64,000 bases of DNA from Penaeicola halotolerans (GCF_016464625.1 NZ_JAEAGO010000003.1:620001-684000); one strand, 5' to 3'. Counted from the first letter of the stretch, positions 34,833-44,290 are shown. The notes: generated by a model from the letters alone, not told the origin. Program-made: numbers and translations.

Positions 34833-35534
34833 TTACTTTTGTTTTCCTCTTGGTCTAAGTGGTCTCAGCTCGATATCTGCCACGAAATAGTTTGGATGTG
34901 TCTCGAGCGTTTGCACTATAGTGGTGGCAACGTCCTCAGGCCTCATCATATTATCATTAGCGTTCATTCCTTCTATATCATCAAAAAAATTAGTCTTGAC
35001 AGATCCAGGATATACCGTACTCACTTTGATGCCAAAGTCACGAAGCTCCATGTACATAGAATGAGAGATTCCTCTTACAGCATGCTTAGTCCCTACATAT
35101 CCAGCGAAGTTTAGCACGCCATTGAGACCAGCGATAGATGCGATATTGATGATATGCCCCTCATCTTGAACTTTCATATTAGGCACGATCAATCTGCTGA
35201 CATAAAAGATCCCATGGACATTGGTATCAAACATCGCTTTCCAGTCCTCCACTTTCATCTCGTCTATAGGAGCTGCCACACCAAAGCCTGCATTATTAAT
35301 CAGGATTCTGATATCATTACCTAGTTTTTGAGTAGTGTCGGCATATGCCTTTTCTACACTCGATTGAGAGGCTACATCGCAAGTGAAAAAGTGGAAATTT
35401 ATATGATTGAGAGAGGGTTTACTTCTCCCCCATCCAGCTACGATACATCCTTTATCTAATAGTTGCTTGACAGTTTCTAAACCTATCCCTTTACTGACCC
35501 CTGTTACTACTGCTACTTTACCCTTTAAGTCCAT
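34833..35534 (-). CDS. SDR-family oxidoreductase
   Basis: 233 residues. The NAD(P)-binding motif VVTGVSKGIGLET (about 9-21), NNAG at about 86-89 and the catalytic Ser...YVGTKHA (Tyr-x-x-x-Lys) identify a classical short-chain dehydrogenase/reductase. It is the first gene of the gldA-gldF-gldG operon, ending 1 bp before gldA starts. Its substrate is unknown; the link with the transporter may be only transcriptional. Confidence 0.9.
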   Translation of the reverse strand: MDLKGKVAVVTGVSKGIGLETVKQLLDKGCIVAGWGRSKPSLNHINFHFFTCDVASQSSVEKAYADTTQKLGNDIRILINNAGFGVAAPIDEMKVEDWKAMFDTNVHGIFYVSRLIVPNMKVQDEGHIINIASIAGLNGVLNFAGYVGTKHAVRGISHSMYMELRDFGIKVSTVYPGSVKTNFFDDIEGMNANDNMMRPEDVATTIVQTLETHPNYFVADIELRPLRPRGKQK

Positions 35535-35674
35535 ATTTCAAAATTATAAATTAATCTGTGTTTAAAATGATTTTGTGATTTATTTCAGCTTAGTCAACAC
35601 CACTAAAAAGGATTTGGTTTGTATATCAAACATTCATGCAACAGTGTGTACAAAATCTATTGCTACATTTATGC

Positions 35675-35977
35675 ATGCATTGGCTCAAGACACTTTTTAC
35701 TATTTACTTATTTGTGCTATCAGCATATCCATGTCAAGATCTCACTCAGACTTGTAGTGGTGAATCGATAGATATTTGTCAAACAGACACAGAAAAATCT
35801 AATGAAACTGAAAGCTGCTCTCCGCTCTGTAGCTGTGAATGTTGTCAAACTGTTTTGAGTATCAATCAGAGTCTTCACCTAGGTTTTTCAAAAAATCCTA
35901 ATAGCTCAGAGATGGCATTTTTTGGTTCCTATCAGCCTTTCAATAAAGAATTGAAGGATCCTCCCCCGATTTGTTAG
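35675..35977 (+). CDS. Small Cys-rich secreted protein (DUF6660-like)
   Basis: 100 residues from the ATG at 35675. Signal peptide-like start (MHWLKTLFTIYLFVLS) followed by a mature part with nine or more Cys, including the cluster CSPLCSCECCQ, and a Pro-rich end. Similar short proteins precede TonB-dependent receptors in Bacteroidota. Cysteines suggest disulfides or metal binding at the surface, as inference. An ATG at 35636 is also in frame. It is 38 bp upstream of the receptor gene and probably cotranscribed with it. Confidence 0.6.
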   Translation: MHWLKTLFTIYLFVLSAYPCQDLTQTCSGESIDICQTDTEKSNETESCSPLCSCECCQTVLSINQSLHLGFSKNPNSSEMAFFGSYQPFNKELKDPPPIC

Positions 35978-36015
35978 CTGACTCAATAAATCATTCAGCT
36001 AATTAAAATCATCTT

Positions 36016-38190
36016 ATGAAAAATTATATCCTTATGGTACTGCTCTGTATTAGTAGCAGCATCGCTTATAGTCAATCTATCTCATTCAAAACTATCGATG
36101 AAGCAGGCCAAATTCTCATCGGAGTCAGTGTTCAAATTAAGGAAACTAAGACAGGCAAAGTATCTGATAATAATGGACTAGTGTCATTTACAGATTTATC
36201 TGCTGGAAGCTACACTTTTGTATTTAAATATCTCGGATATGAATCTGTCACTATCAAACAACAGCTTCCTATACAGATCGAGATGCCAATCATCGTATCG
36301 CTAGAAGAGTCTCATGAGCATGAGATGGAGGCTATCACTGTCAAAGCTACGCGTACGAGTAGGCTCATAGATAATACTCCTACAAGAGTGGAAGTGATCG
36401 CTGGAGAAGAGTTGGAAGAAAAAGGTAATATGAATGCCGCTAATATCTCTATGATCTTGAGAGAGAGCACGGGTATTCAGGTTCAGCAGACATCTGCTAC
36501 TTCTGCCAATGCTACCTTTAGAATTCAAGGGCTTGATGGCCGATATACTCAACTCCTCAGAGACGGCATACCTCTGTACAATGGATTTGCAGGAGGACTA
36601 AGTATCATGCAGATACCACCTCTAGACTTACAACAAGTCGAAATTATCAAAGGCAGTTCGTCTACACTGTATGGAGGTGGTGCCATTGCTGGACTTATTA
36701 ACTTAGTCCCTATCAAACCTACTGATGAACGAAGACTTAACTTGATGACAAATTTCACCTCTGCGGGCGGACAAGATTATAATGTCTTCTATGCAGAAAA
36801 ATTTGGTAAAATAGGCACCTCTGTATATGGAACATTAAACAAGCAAGCGTTCTACGATCCAGATGGAGATCGCTTTACCAATATCCCTGAGATCTCAAGA
36901 TGGAATCTTAACCCTAGTATATTCTTCTATGGAGAGAACGATGCTGTACTAGAAATAGGCGGTATTTTCTCTGAAGAATCTAGAAATGGTGGTGACATCA
37001 GAGCACTCAATGAAACTCCTGGATTCAGCTATGTAGAGCGGACTAAAACAAATAGAAATGCAGCTGTCATTCAATATCAGCGATCGCTTAATGCTAGTAC
37101 AAACTTGCAGATAAAAGGGAATTATAACTACTATGACAGAGAAACTCGACTTGCTAATTTCCAGTTTTCCGGAATCCAAAAATCTAGCTTTTCTGAGATC
37201 AATTTGACTAAAAAAGCTAAAGAAAATGATGAATGGATCGGAGGATTAAACCTATGGACCGATCAATTCGATGATAGGTCTATTCCCACTTCTATCAATC
37301 TAGGTTATCAGCTTACCACAGTGGGTGCATTTCTCCAAAGAACCACTAATATCAATGACAAAAACACACTTGAAAGTGGGTTAAGGATAGATCACACGAC
37401 TGATTACGGGACTTTTGTATTGCCGAGAGTTTCATGGCTTCACCGCTTCAATAGCAGACTGAGCACTCGACTTGGAGGTGGATTAGGATATAAAAATCCG
37501 ACTGTATTTACTGAAAAGTCAGAGGAAATCAACTTTAGGTATGTACTACCCACTTCTCCAGAAGATAATGCCGCAGAGCGTTCGGTCGGAGCAAATTTAG
37601 ATGTCAACTATTTGATCCCCATTGGAGATGAGGCTTCATTATCTATCAACCAGCTATTTTTCTACACTCAGATCAATGATCCCTTGATCCTACAGCCCGA
37701 ACCTGACATGGTTTTTCTGAAATACAATAATGTATCTGGAGATGTCCATACCGCAGGCTTCGAAACTAACATCAAAGCCAATTACAAAGACTTCAAGCTA
37801 TTTGCTGGCTATACTTTTATCAATGCTCGTAACCACTATGAAGGTATGAATATGCCCATACCACTCACGCCTAGATCTCAAGTGGGTGTAGTATTGATGT
37901 ATGAAATAGAGGGAAAACTTAGAGCAGGCTTTGAAAGCTACTTTACAGGTAGGCAATATCTGATGAACGAAAGCTACTCACCTAGTTATTGGAGATTTGG
38001 GTTTATGGGAGAAAAGATCTGGGAACGATTTTCTATTTTCATCAACTTTGAAAACTTTACAGATACTCGACAGGATAAGTTTTCGCCAATCGTAGGTGGA
38101 AGTCCTAATGAACCTACCTTTACTCAGATATGGGCTCCTACTGATGGTTTTATAGTCAATGGAGGGTTTAAGATCTTTTTGGGAGAATAA
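36016..38190 (+). CDS. TonB-dependent outer membrane receptor
   Basis: 724 residues. Signal peptide (1-19, ending IAYSQ), a carboxypeptidase-regulatory-like domain (about 20-100), plug domain (about 110-225; ATRTSRLIDNTPTRVEVI is the TonB-box/plug start, LRDGIPLYNG and IEIIKGSSSTLYGGGAIAG are plug motifs) and a beta-barrel to the end. It imports a ligand across the outer membrane using TonB energy. The barrel is short for the SusC type, so it is closer to siderophore/metal/cofactor receptors. The Cys-rich neighbour upstream hints at a metal. The ligand is not visible. Confidence 0.93.
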   Translation: MKNYILMVLLCISSSIAYSQSISFKTIDEAGQILIGVSVQIKETKTGKVSDNNGLVSFTDLSAGSYTFVFKYLGYESVTIKQQLPIQIEMPIIVSLEESHEHEMEAITVKATRTSRLIDNTPTRVEVIAGEELEEKGNMNAANISMILRESTGIQVQQTSATSANATFRIQGLDGRYTQLLRDGIPLYNGFAGGLSIMQIPPLDLQQVEIIKGSSSTLYGGGAIAGLINLVPIKPTDERRLNLMTNFTSAGGQDYNVFYAEKFGKIGTSVYGTLNKQAFYDPDGDRFTNIPEISRWNLNPSIFFYGENDAVLEIGGIFSEESRNGGDIRALNETPGFSYVERTKTNRNAAVIQYQRSLNASTNLQIKGNYNYYDRETRLANFQFSGIQKSSFSEINLTKKAKENDEWIGGLNLWTDQFDDRSIPTSINLGYQLTTVGAFLQRTTNINDKNTLESGLRIDHTTDYGTFVLPRVSWLHRFNSRLSTRLGGGLGYKNPTVFTEKSEEINFRYVLPTSPEDNAAERSVGANLDVNYLIPIGDEASLSINQLFFYTQINDPLILQPEPDMVFLKYNNVSGDVHTAGFETNIKANYKDFKLFAGYTFINARNHYEGMNMPIPLTPRSQVGVVLMYEIEGKLRAGFESYFTGRQYLMNESYSPSYWRFGFMGEKIWERFSIFINFENFTDTRQDKFSPIVGGSPNEPTFTQIWAPTDGFIVNGGFKIFLGE

Positions 38191-38224
38191 AAAATACCGA
38201 GGGAAATGATTCTCTCGGTATTTT
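38191..38224. terminator. Bidirectional intrinsic terminator
   Basis: 11-bp perfect stem (38191-38201 / 38214-38224; TACCGAG arm) with A and T runs between the convergent receptor and purine phosphorylase genes. Confidence 0.85.
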
Positions 38225-38236
38225 CTTTACTTGACT

Positions 38237-39061
38237 TTAATCTATGCTAGCAATCAACTCACTGATCACTTTAGCCATCCCAGGTTCTGCTTTCATAGCA
38301 GCAGCGATCACTTCTGCTACTGTTACTTTTTTGATATTACCTGGAGTACACAAGTCCGTGATAGCAGATATCGCAAATACGGGTAAGTCCATATGTCTCG
38401 CTACGATGACTTCAGGTATAGTAGACATCCCTACGGCATCTCCACCGATGACCCTTAGGTAGTGATACTCAGCCTTGGTCTCCAAGTTTGGCCCTTGTAC
38501 TCCTGTATAAACGCCAGTATGGACTCTAATACCATGTTTTTTAGCAATAGCCAATGCTTGGTCGATCATACCTTGATCATAAGGCTCACTCATATCAGGA
38601 AATCTTACACCAAAGTCATCAAGATTTTTTCCTCTCAATGGATTCTCTGGAAATAGGTCCACATGGTCTTTGATAATCATCAAATCACTGATCTTAAAAT
38701 CAGGGTTCAACCCACCAGCTGCATTACTCACAAAAAGTCTCTTAATTCCGAGTGCTTTCAATACGCGGACTGGGAAAGTAACTTCTTGCATACTGTAACC
38801 TTCGTAGTAGTGAAACCTACCCTTCATCGCTACGACTGTCTTCTGACCTATTTTACCAAAAATCAACTTACCAGAATGGCTCTCCACTGTAGAAATGGGA
38901 AAATGAGGAATATCTTCGTAGTTGATCTCGTGCTGAATATCTATATGATCAATGAGCTGACCTAAACCGGTTCCGAGGATGATGCCAAAATCAGGAGTAA
39001 TATCAAATTGCTTTTTGATGTAGTCCCTTGCACTTTTTATTTTTTTACTATAAGTCTGCAT
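38237..39061 (-). CDS. punA: Purine-nucleoside phosphorylase
   Basis: 274 residues of the trimeric PNP family. ILGTGLGQL (about 25-33) is the phosphate loop, HSGKLIFG contains the phosphate-contacting His, KGRFHYYEGY and SNAAGGLNP follow, with GGDAVGMSTIPEV near the C-terminus where the base binds. It splits inosine/guanosine with phosphate for purine salvage. Single gene, downstream of the convergent receptor gene. Confidence 0.95.
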   Translation of the reverse strand: MQTYSKKIKSARDYIKKQFDITPDFGIILGTGLGQLIDHIDIQHEINYEDIPHFPISTVESHSGKLIFGKIGQKTVVAMKGRFHYYEGYSMQEVTFPVRVLKALGIKRLFVSNAAGGLNPDFKISDLMIIKDHVDLFPENPLRGKNLDDFGVRFPDMSEPYDQGMIDQALAIAKKHGIRVHTGVYTGVQGPNLETKAEYHYLRVIGGDAVGMSTIPEVIVARHMDLPVFAISAITDLCTPGNIKKVTVAEVIAAAMKAEPGMAKVISELIASID

Positions 39062-39141
39062 ATTTCTTTCTTTTGTCTACAATTATAATCAAATCTCTAC
39101 TGACATGTTTGACAAGATAGCCATAGTGATGGACAAAAATA

Positions 39142-39170
39142 AGTCCCACAGACGGCTGTCATATGGGACT
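39142..39170 (-). terminator. Terminator downstream of ftsZ (end of the dcw operon)
   Basis: Perfect 7-bp AGTCCCA / TGGGACT stem with internal CAG/CTG pairing, followed on the minus strand by TATTTTTG. No reading frame worth calling in 39062-39295. Confidence 0.65.
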
Positions 39171-39295
39171 ATGGATGGAAATGCAAATCCCAGCCCTCCC
39201 TATTAGCTTCACAGCAAAGAGGAGGATTTGTCAGAAAAACTTCACTGTTAGTCTTTCGGGCAGGGCAGAATTACATACTTATATCCAGCTGTCTA

Positions 39296-40795
39296 TTAGT
39301 CTACATTATCGTAGAGAAAACGATTATTCCCTAAGATCTCATTGTCATCTGTGAGATTAAACCTAGAGATGTTCTCCTCATTAGATGGCTGCACATTATT
39401 GAGCTTTACGTTCTTGCGAAGATAAGCTGGCTTTTCTAGCTTCTCTTTGAAGTCTTCAGAAGAGATCTGAGTAGGTCTCATCTCTTTGAGTTTGTCATAT
39501 CGCTCCATAGCTCTTTCCATAGCGAGCTTTTTACGCTCCTCATAGTATGAAAGCTGCTCTACTGGAGAATCTGCTGGCTTTTGCTTAATCTCAAAAGTAA
39601 ACTGCTCGTCTTCTTCCATATCAAAAGCATCCGACTCTTCAGACTGCTTGGATTCATTGACTTGATTGCTCACTGTAGTGGGTTTTGGAAAGTCAAATGA
39701 AAAGGCAGTACCAGGCTTAAGACCCTCAGTAGACTGCTCAGGTGCTTCATCGAAAAGCTTTGTTTGCTTTCCCGACTCTAGATCAATCACCTTTTTTGAA
39801 CTAGAGCGAGCTGTCAGGGGGTTACTCTCAAAGCCGGTAGCGATGACTGTTACCCTGATACCTCTGCCTAGCTCAGGATCTACACCATGACCAAAGATCA
39901 TATCTGCTTCATCACCAGCCTTCTCTTGGATATATTCAGTGATAGCCGATAGCTCGTCCATTTGAAGCTCTTCTTCCTCACCAGAAAGGATAGAAAGAAG
40001 TATTTTCTGAGCACCATTGATGTCTACATTATTAAGTAGTGGTGAAGTGATCGCTTCTTCGGCAGCTCTAAGGGCTCTATTTTCACCCTCTACCTCAGAA
40101 GATCCCATCACGGCAGCACCTGCACCATACATGACAGTTTTCACATCTTCAAAATCGACATTGACATCTCCATGCACAGTGATGATTTCCGCGATAGACT
40201 TAGCAGCAGTGGTGAGAATATTATCTGCTTTAGCAAAAGCCGATCTGATGCCTAAGTTGCCATATACTTCTCTCAACTTATCATTGAGGATGACAAGCAC
40301 TGTATCACAGTTTTCACGTAGTTCGCGAATACCATTTTCCGCTTGCGCCATTTTACGTTTACCTTCAAATCCAAACGGAGCAGTAACGATACCTACCGTC
40401 AGGATATCCAGTTCTTTAGCCACCTTAGCGATGACTGGGGCAGCTCCAGTGCCTGTACCACCGCCCATACCTGCTGTGATAAATACCATTTTGGTATTGT
40501 CACTGAGCAAGTCTCTGATTTCTTCTTTGCTCTCAAGTGCTGCATTTCTTCCTTTTTCAGGATTGGCTCCAGCTCCAAGACCTTCTGTTAGGTTAGCTCC
40601 TATCTGAAGCTTCAGTGGCACTGGGCTGCTCTTGAGTGCCTGTGCATCCGTATTGCAGATGACAAATTCTACATCCTTGATGCCTTGATTATACATGTGG
40701 TTTACGGCATTTGAGCCACCACCTCCCACGCCTATCACCTTGATGATAGACTTGTGATTTTTTGGGATTTCGAAACGATAAGCGTTTTCTGACAT
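39296..40795 (-). CDS. ftsZ: Cell division protein FtsZ
   Basis: 499 residues. The GTPase core (about 15-325) has GGGGSNAVNHM, the tubulin signature GGGTGTGAAP and the T7-loop region with DVNVDFEDVKTV. A charged, disordered linker of about 120 residues follows, and the C-terminal peptide NRFLYDNVD is the Bacteroidota form of the FtsA-binding tail. It polymerises at mid-cell. Last gene of the dcw operon. Its ATG is preceded by GGAGGAGG, an exact and strong Shine-Dalgarno sequence at 5-nt spacing, unlike almost all other genes in this window. Confidence 0.98.
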   Translation of the reverse strand: MSENAYRFEIPKNHKSIIKVIGVGGGGSNAVNHMYNQGIKDVEFVICNTDAQALKSSPVPLKLQIGANLTEGLGAGANPEKGRNAALESKEEIRDLLSDNTKMVFITAGMGGGTGTGAAPVIAKVAKELDILTVGIVTAPFGFEGKRKMAQAENGIRELRENCDTVLVILNDKLREVYGNLGIRSAFAKADNILTTAAKSIAEIITVHGDVNVDFEDVKTVMYGAGAAVMGSSEVEGENRALRAAEEAITSPLLNNVDINGAQKILLSILSGEEEELQMDELSAITEYIQEKAGDEADMIFGHGVDPELGRGIRVTVIATGFESNPLTARSSSKKVIDLESGKQTKLFDEAPEQSTEGLKPGTAFSFDFPKPTTVSNQVNESKQSEESDAFDMEEDEQFTFEIKQKPADSPVEQLSYYEERKKLAMERAMERYDKLKEMRPTQISSEDFKEKLEKPAYLRKNVKLNNVQPSNEENISRFNLTDDNEILGNNRFLYDNVD

Positions 40796-40809
40796 GATTT
40801 CCTCCTCCT
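40796..40809 (-). promoter_or_regulatory. Strong Shine-Dalgarno sequence of ftsZ
   Basis: Minus-strand AAGGAGGAGG with AAATC spacer before the ATG at 40795. It is the strongest such site seen in the window. Confidence 0.75.
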
Positions 40810-40819
40810 TTTATGTTTA

Positions 40820-42127
40820 TTAATAATCTGAATCGTTATAATCGTCTGTTAAGAATGTCTTGGTCTTTTGGATAAACTTAGACAAGAAAGCACCACTAGA
40901 CTTCTCTTCTTTAGTCTCGGGTTTAGCATCCTTTACATCTTTCAATTTACTTCTGTATTGATTTTCTCTTTCGTCCAAAGCTTTAAATCCAGCTAGTACT
41001 AGACCGACTGAAGTGGCATACATCGGGCTTTTCACAGCATCCACTTTGGTTCTGCCAAGGTGCTCATTTGGATGACCGATACGTGCATCTAGACCAGTCA
41101 TGTATTCAAATAGTTGCTTGACATACTGCAGCTGCGACCCACCACCTGTGATGACAATACCGCCAGCCAGCTTTTTGTAATAGCCTGAGGCGATGATCTC
41201 CGCTTGAACCATCTCGATGATCTCAACCATACGAGATTCAATGATGTATGCGAGATTTTTGATCGATATCTCCTTTGGTGCTCTATTTCTCAGACCAGGG
41301 ATAGATACGATCTCGTTTGGACTGGCTTCCTCTGCTATGGCTTTGCCAAATTTGATTTTCAATAGCTCTGCTTGGTTTTGCATGACCATACACCCTTCTT
41401 TGATATCAGAAGTGATGATATTACCACCAAATGGAATCACAGCAGTGTGGCGAATAATGTTGTCATGGAATATAGCTACATCTGTCGTACCACCACCGAT
41501 ATCTACTAAGCAGACACCAGCTTCTTTTTCTTCTTCGCTAAGTACAGCCAAACTACTCGCTAGAGGTTCAAGGATCAGATCCCTAGAGTTAAGATTGGCT
41601 CTTTTTACGCATTTATTGATATTGTTAATAGCATTGGTTTGTGCAGTGATGATATGGAAGTCCGCCTCTAAGCGCACACCTGACATCCCTACTGGATCTT
41701 TGATACCATCTTCATAGTCTACGATATAGTCTTGTGGCATCACATGGATGATCGTATTGCCTGGAGGCATCACGATATTTTCCATATCATGTGCGAGTCT
41801 CTTCACATCCTCTATGGTGATCTCATCATCCTTAGACGGTCTGATGATACTTCCATGATGAATAGAGCTCCTTATATGCTGTCCAGCGATCCCGATGATG
41901 ACTTCACCGATATTGACTTCCGCCATTTCTTCAGCTTCTGCGACTGCCTTTTGGATAGCCGCTACAGTCTTGTCGATATTGGTGACTATACCCCTGATCA
42001 CTCCATCAGAGACAGCCTTACCCATACCCATGACTTCTAGCTTTCCAAATTCATTTTTGCGCCCTACGATGGCACAGATTTTTGTGGTTCCTATGTCGAG
42101 TCCGACAATGATTTGATCCTTTTCCAT
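40820..42127 (-). CDS. ftsA: Cell division protein FtsA
   Basis: 435 residues from the ATG at 42127. Actin-like ATPase with phosphate loop GLDIGTTKICAIVG, the 1C SHS2 domain region, VDIGGGTTDVAIF as the second phosphate loop, and VITGGGSQL as adenosine motif. The C-terminus has a basic/hydrophobic stretch (FLSKFIQKTKTF) likely to be the amphipathic membrane anchor. It tethers FtsZ to the membrane. A GTG 5 codons upstream overlaps the end of ftsQ; the ATG 7 bp after the ftsQ stop is preferred. Confidence 0.97.
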   Translation of the reverse strand: MEKDQIIVGLDIGTTKICAIVGRKNEFGKLEVMGMGKAVSDGVIRGIVTNIDKTVAAIQKAVAEAEEMAEVNIGEVIIGIAGQHIRSSIHHGSIIRPSKDDEITIEDVKRLAHDMENIVMPPGNTIIHVMPQDYIVDYEDGIKDPVGMSGVRLEADFHIITAQTNAINNINKCVKRANLNSRDLILEPLASSLAVLSEEEKEAGVCLVDIGGGTTDVAIFHDNIIRHTAVIPFGGNIITSDIKEGCMVMQNQAELLKIKFGKAIAEEASPNEIVSIPGLRNRAPKEISIKNLAYIIESRMVEIIEMVQAEIIASGYYKKLAGGIVITGGGSQLQYVKQLFEYMTGLDARIGHPNEHLGRTKVDAVKSPMYATSVGLVLAGFKALDERENQYRSKLKDVKDAKPETKEEKSSGAFLSKFIQKTKTFLTDDYNDSDY

Positions 42128-42134
42128 AGCTATT

Positions 42135-42902
42135 TTATTCACAAACGATTTGATCCTTATATTTTAAATTCACTCTGCTGTAGTAGTTCCAGCCTTTAGC
42201 TGGCAGTATTTCATCATAGAAGATTTTCAGCTTCTCAAATTTCTCTTCGATCTGCTCAGGTTTACCAAACTCTATCAGCTGCTTGCCTACCTGCTGGTAA
42301 ATAGTGATCTGCCCCTTACTATCTATATCTAAGGAAGCTACCTGTGCTTTCCAAAACTTGTCCCTTTCTATAAAATCCAATAAATCCATTAGCGATTGAT
42401 GCGCTTCAGTCAAGTCTTGCGCCTTAATCAGTTGCTCTCCAAAAGCTCCCTCGATAAGGGTAACTCTTGCTGTAAATTTCTTAGAAGTAGGCAATATCAA
42501 ACCTTCCTCACTGATGTAAGCATCCGCTGCATTGACGCGAACTATCCTTGCCAATGGCTTATATTGATCGATCACTACTCGAAGGTTACCTTTAAGGTCT
42601 ACAAAAGCTTCAGCCCTTTTTACAAATGGATGCCCTGCTGCTTTACTTTCTATAGCACGCATATTTAAACCTGAGATAGGGTCACCTGCCTGTACGATAC
42701 CATCTTCTGGATTGGTGATCATATTCAAGATGTCTGCTTCTTCTACAAAAGACACTCCGCTGATCCCCTCTACATAGATCGATATACTTTGGACAGTCTT
42801 CTGACTATTTTTCTTTTCGACCAAAGCAATAGACGCAATCATCAGCAGCGAAATCGCCACTAAGAGTATAGTCTTCTTTATCTTGTTTTGCTTTGACATC
42901 AT
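42135..42902 (-). CDS. ftsQ: Cell division protein FtsQ
   Basis: 255 residues. A short basic cytoplasmic start (MMSKQNKIKKT), one membrane helix (about 10-27), then a periplasmic POTRA-like domain (ISIYVEGISGVSFV) and the beta domain of FtsQ. Sequence is divergent as usual for FtsQ, and the assignment rests on topology and its position between murC and ftsA. It belongs to the FtsQLB complex that connects the Z ring to septal wall synthesis. The start overlaps the murC stop. Confidence 0.88.
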   Translation of the reverse strand: MMSKQNKIKKTILLVAISLLMIASIALVEKKNSQKTVQSISIYVEGISGVSFVEEADILNMITNPEDGIVQAGDPISGLNMRAIESKAAGHPFVKRAEAFVDLKGNLRVVIDQYKPLARIVRVNAADAYISEEGLILPTSKKFTARVTLIEGAFGEQLIKAQDLTEAHQSLMDLLDFIERDKFWKAQVASLDIDSKGQITIYQQVGKQLIEFGKPEQIEEKFEKLKIFYDEILPAKGWNYYSRVNLKYKDQIVCE

Positions 42903-44290
42903 TTATTTTCTAACCAATTTTTAATAGGCAATACCAATGTATCAATATCCCCTGCACCTATGGTGACTAGGACTTCTATTTCATTTTTCTTTAGATCTTC
43001 CAAAAGGTTACTTTTGCTACTCATTTGATGAGGCACTGTGATCGCTTCAAGCAGCATCTCTGAAGTCACACCAGTGATAGGAAGCTCTCTAGCAGGATAA
43101 ATATCCAAGAGCACCACTTCATCCGCCAAACTAAGACTCTCTGAAAATCCAGCTGCAAAATCTCTAGTTCGCGTAAAGAGGTGAGGCTGAAACACTGCTG
43201 TTACTTTTTTATTTGGGTACATCGCTTTGACTGATTTGAGGAACGCGTCAATCTCCGCAGGATGGTGTGCATAGTCATCTATGTAGATCGTTTGATTATT
43301 TTTGACCACATATTCAAACCTTCTTTTCACTCCTTTGAAGGTGCTAATACCCTCTTTTATGGCAGAATCACTCACTCCTAGACTTAGCGCCACGCTGATG
43401 GCTGCTAGTGCGTTTTCCACATTGTGATAGCCTGGCATCAAAAGCTCTAAACCACTAATCTGATGCAAATCTGATGTATAGTCAAAGTGAAAAACTCCAT
43501 CGACAATCTGAATATTTTTAGCTTGAATGTCGCCTTTATCTATACCATATGTCTTAATACTTACTTCTCCTAGCTTAGCCTTATCTAGTCTGCTTACTGC
43601 ATTGGCTGATATGAATAGCTCACCTCCAGCACTAGTGAGTTGCGCATAATCATTAAATGACGCCACGATATGTGCATCATCACCATAGATATCTAGGTGA
43701 TCTGGATCTACTGCTGTGATGACAGAGATATTTGGGTGTAAGTGTAGGAAAGAACGATCAAACTCATCTGCTTCTATCACCGCTACTGCTTCTTCTAACC
43801 CTTCTTCATGGATGAGTAGATTGCTATGATAATTCTGTGTGATCCCTCCTAGAAAAGCGGAAACATTGACTCCACCAACTTTTAGTAAGTGTGCCACCAT
43901 AGAAGAAGTAGTCGTCTTGCCGTGAGTACCCGCTACGCCTACAGCAAATAAACTCTGTGTGATCAGCCCGAGCACTTCTGCTCTCTTTTTGATCACATAG
44001 CCATGTTCTCTAAAGAAAGCCCACTCTTGATGATCCTTTGGTATAGCAGGCGTGTATATCACTAGTACAGATTCCTTGTCTGATGACTTGACATCCTCTG
44101 CTATCAAAGACACTTGATCATCAAAGTGAATCTTCATACCTTCTGAGATCAGTTGATCAGTGAGTTTAGTAGGCGTCTTATCATAGCCATATACCGCCAT
44201 GCCTCGGTGCATAAACCAGCGAGCAAGTGCACTCATACCGATACCACCGATACCTAAGAAATAGACGCTATGTAACTGTTCTAACCTCAT
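42899..44290 (-). CDS. murC: UDP-N-acetylmuramate--L-alanine ligase
   Basis: 463 residues. N-terminal UDP-binding GIGGIGMSALARW (about 15-27), the ATP loop GTHGKTTTSS (about 118-127), the EADEFDRSFL metal region, and the DDYAHHPAEI His-His motif are all canonical. It adds L-alanine to UDP-MurNAc in the cytoplasm, the first Mur ligase step. Overlaps murG by 4 bp (start/stop ATGA arrangement) and ftsQ by a few bases, so the operon is tightly packed. Confidence 0.97.
   Translation of the reverse strand: MRLEQLHSVYFLGIGGIGMSALARWFMHRGMAVYGYDKTPTKLTDQLISEGMKIHFDDQVSLIAEDVKSSDKESVLVIYTPAIPKDHQEWAFFREHGYVIKKRAEVLGLITQSLFAVGVAGTHGKTTTSSMVAHLLKVGGVNVSAFLGGITQNYHSNLLIHEEGLEEAVAVIEADEFDRSFLHLHPNISVITAVDPDHLDIYGDDAHIVASFNDYAQLTSAGGELFISANAVSRLDKAKLGEVSIKTYGIDKGDIQAKNIQIVDGVFHFDYTSDLHQISGLELLMPGYHNVENALAAISVALSLGVSDSAIKEGISTFKGVKRRFEYVVKNNQTIYIDDYAHHPAEIDAFLKSVKAMYPNKKVTAVFQPHLFTRTRDFAAGFSESLSLADEVVLLDIYPARELPITGVTSEMLLEAITVPHQMSSKSNLLEDLKKNEIEVLVTIGAGDIDTLVLPIKNWLENK

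Noticed and set aside
35539-35546. TAATTTTG on the minus strand as promoter of the SDR-gldA operon
   Set aside because: It lies only 4 bp before the ATG, which would leave no room for a normal start site.
39163-39354. 63-codon plus-strand reading frame after ftsZ
   Set aside because: It overlaps the ftsZ 3' end and the terminator, and its composition is not protein-like.
40017-40607. 196-codon plus-strand frame opposite ftsZ
   Set aside because: Shadow of the ftsZ codon pattern on the opposite strand; Ser/Leu/Pro-rich and without motifs.
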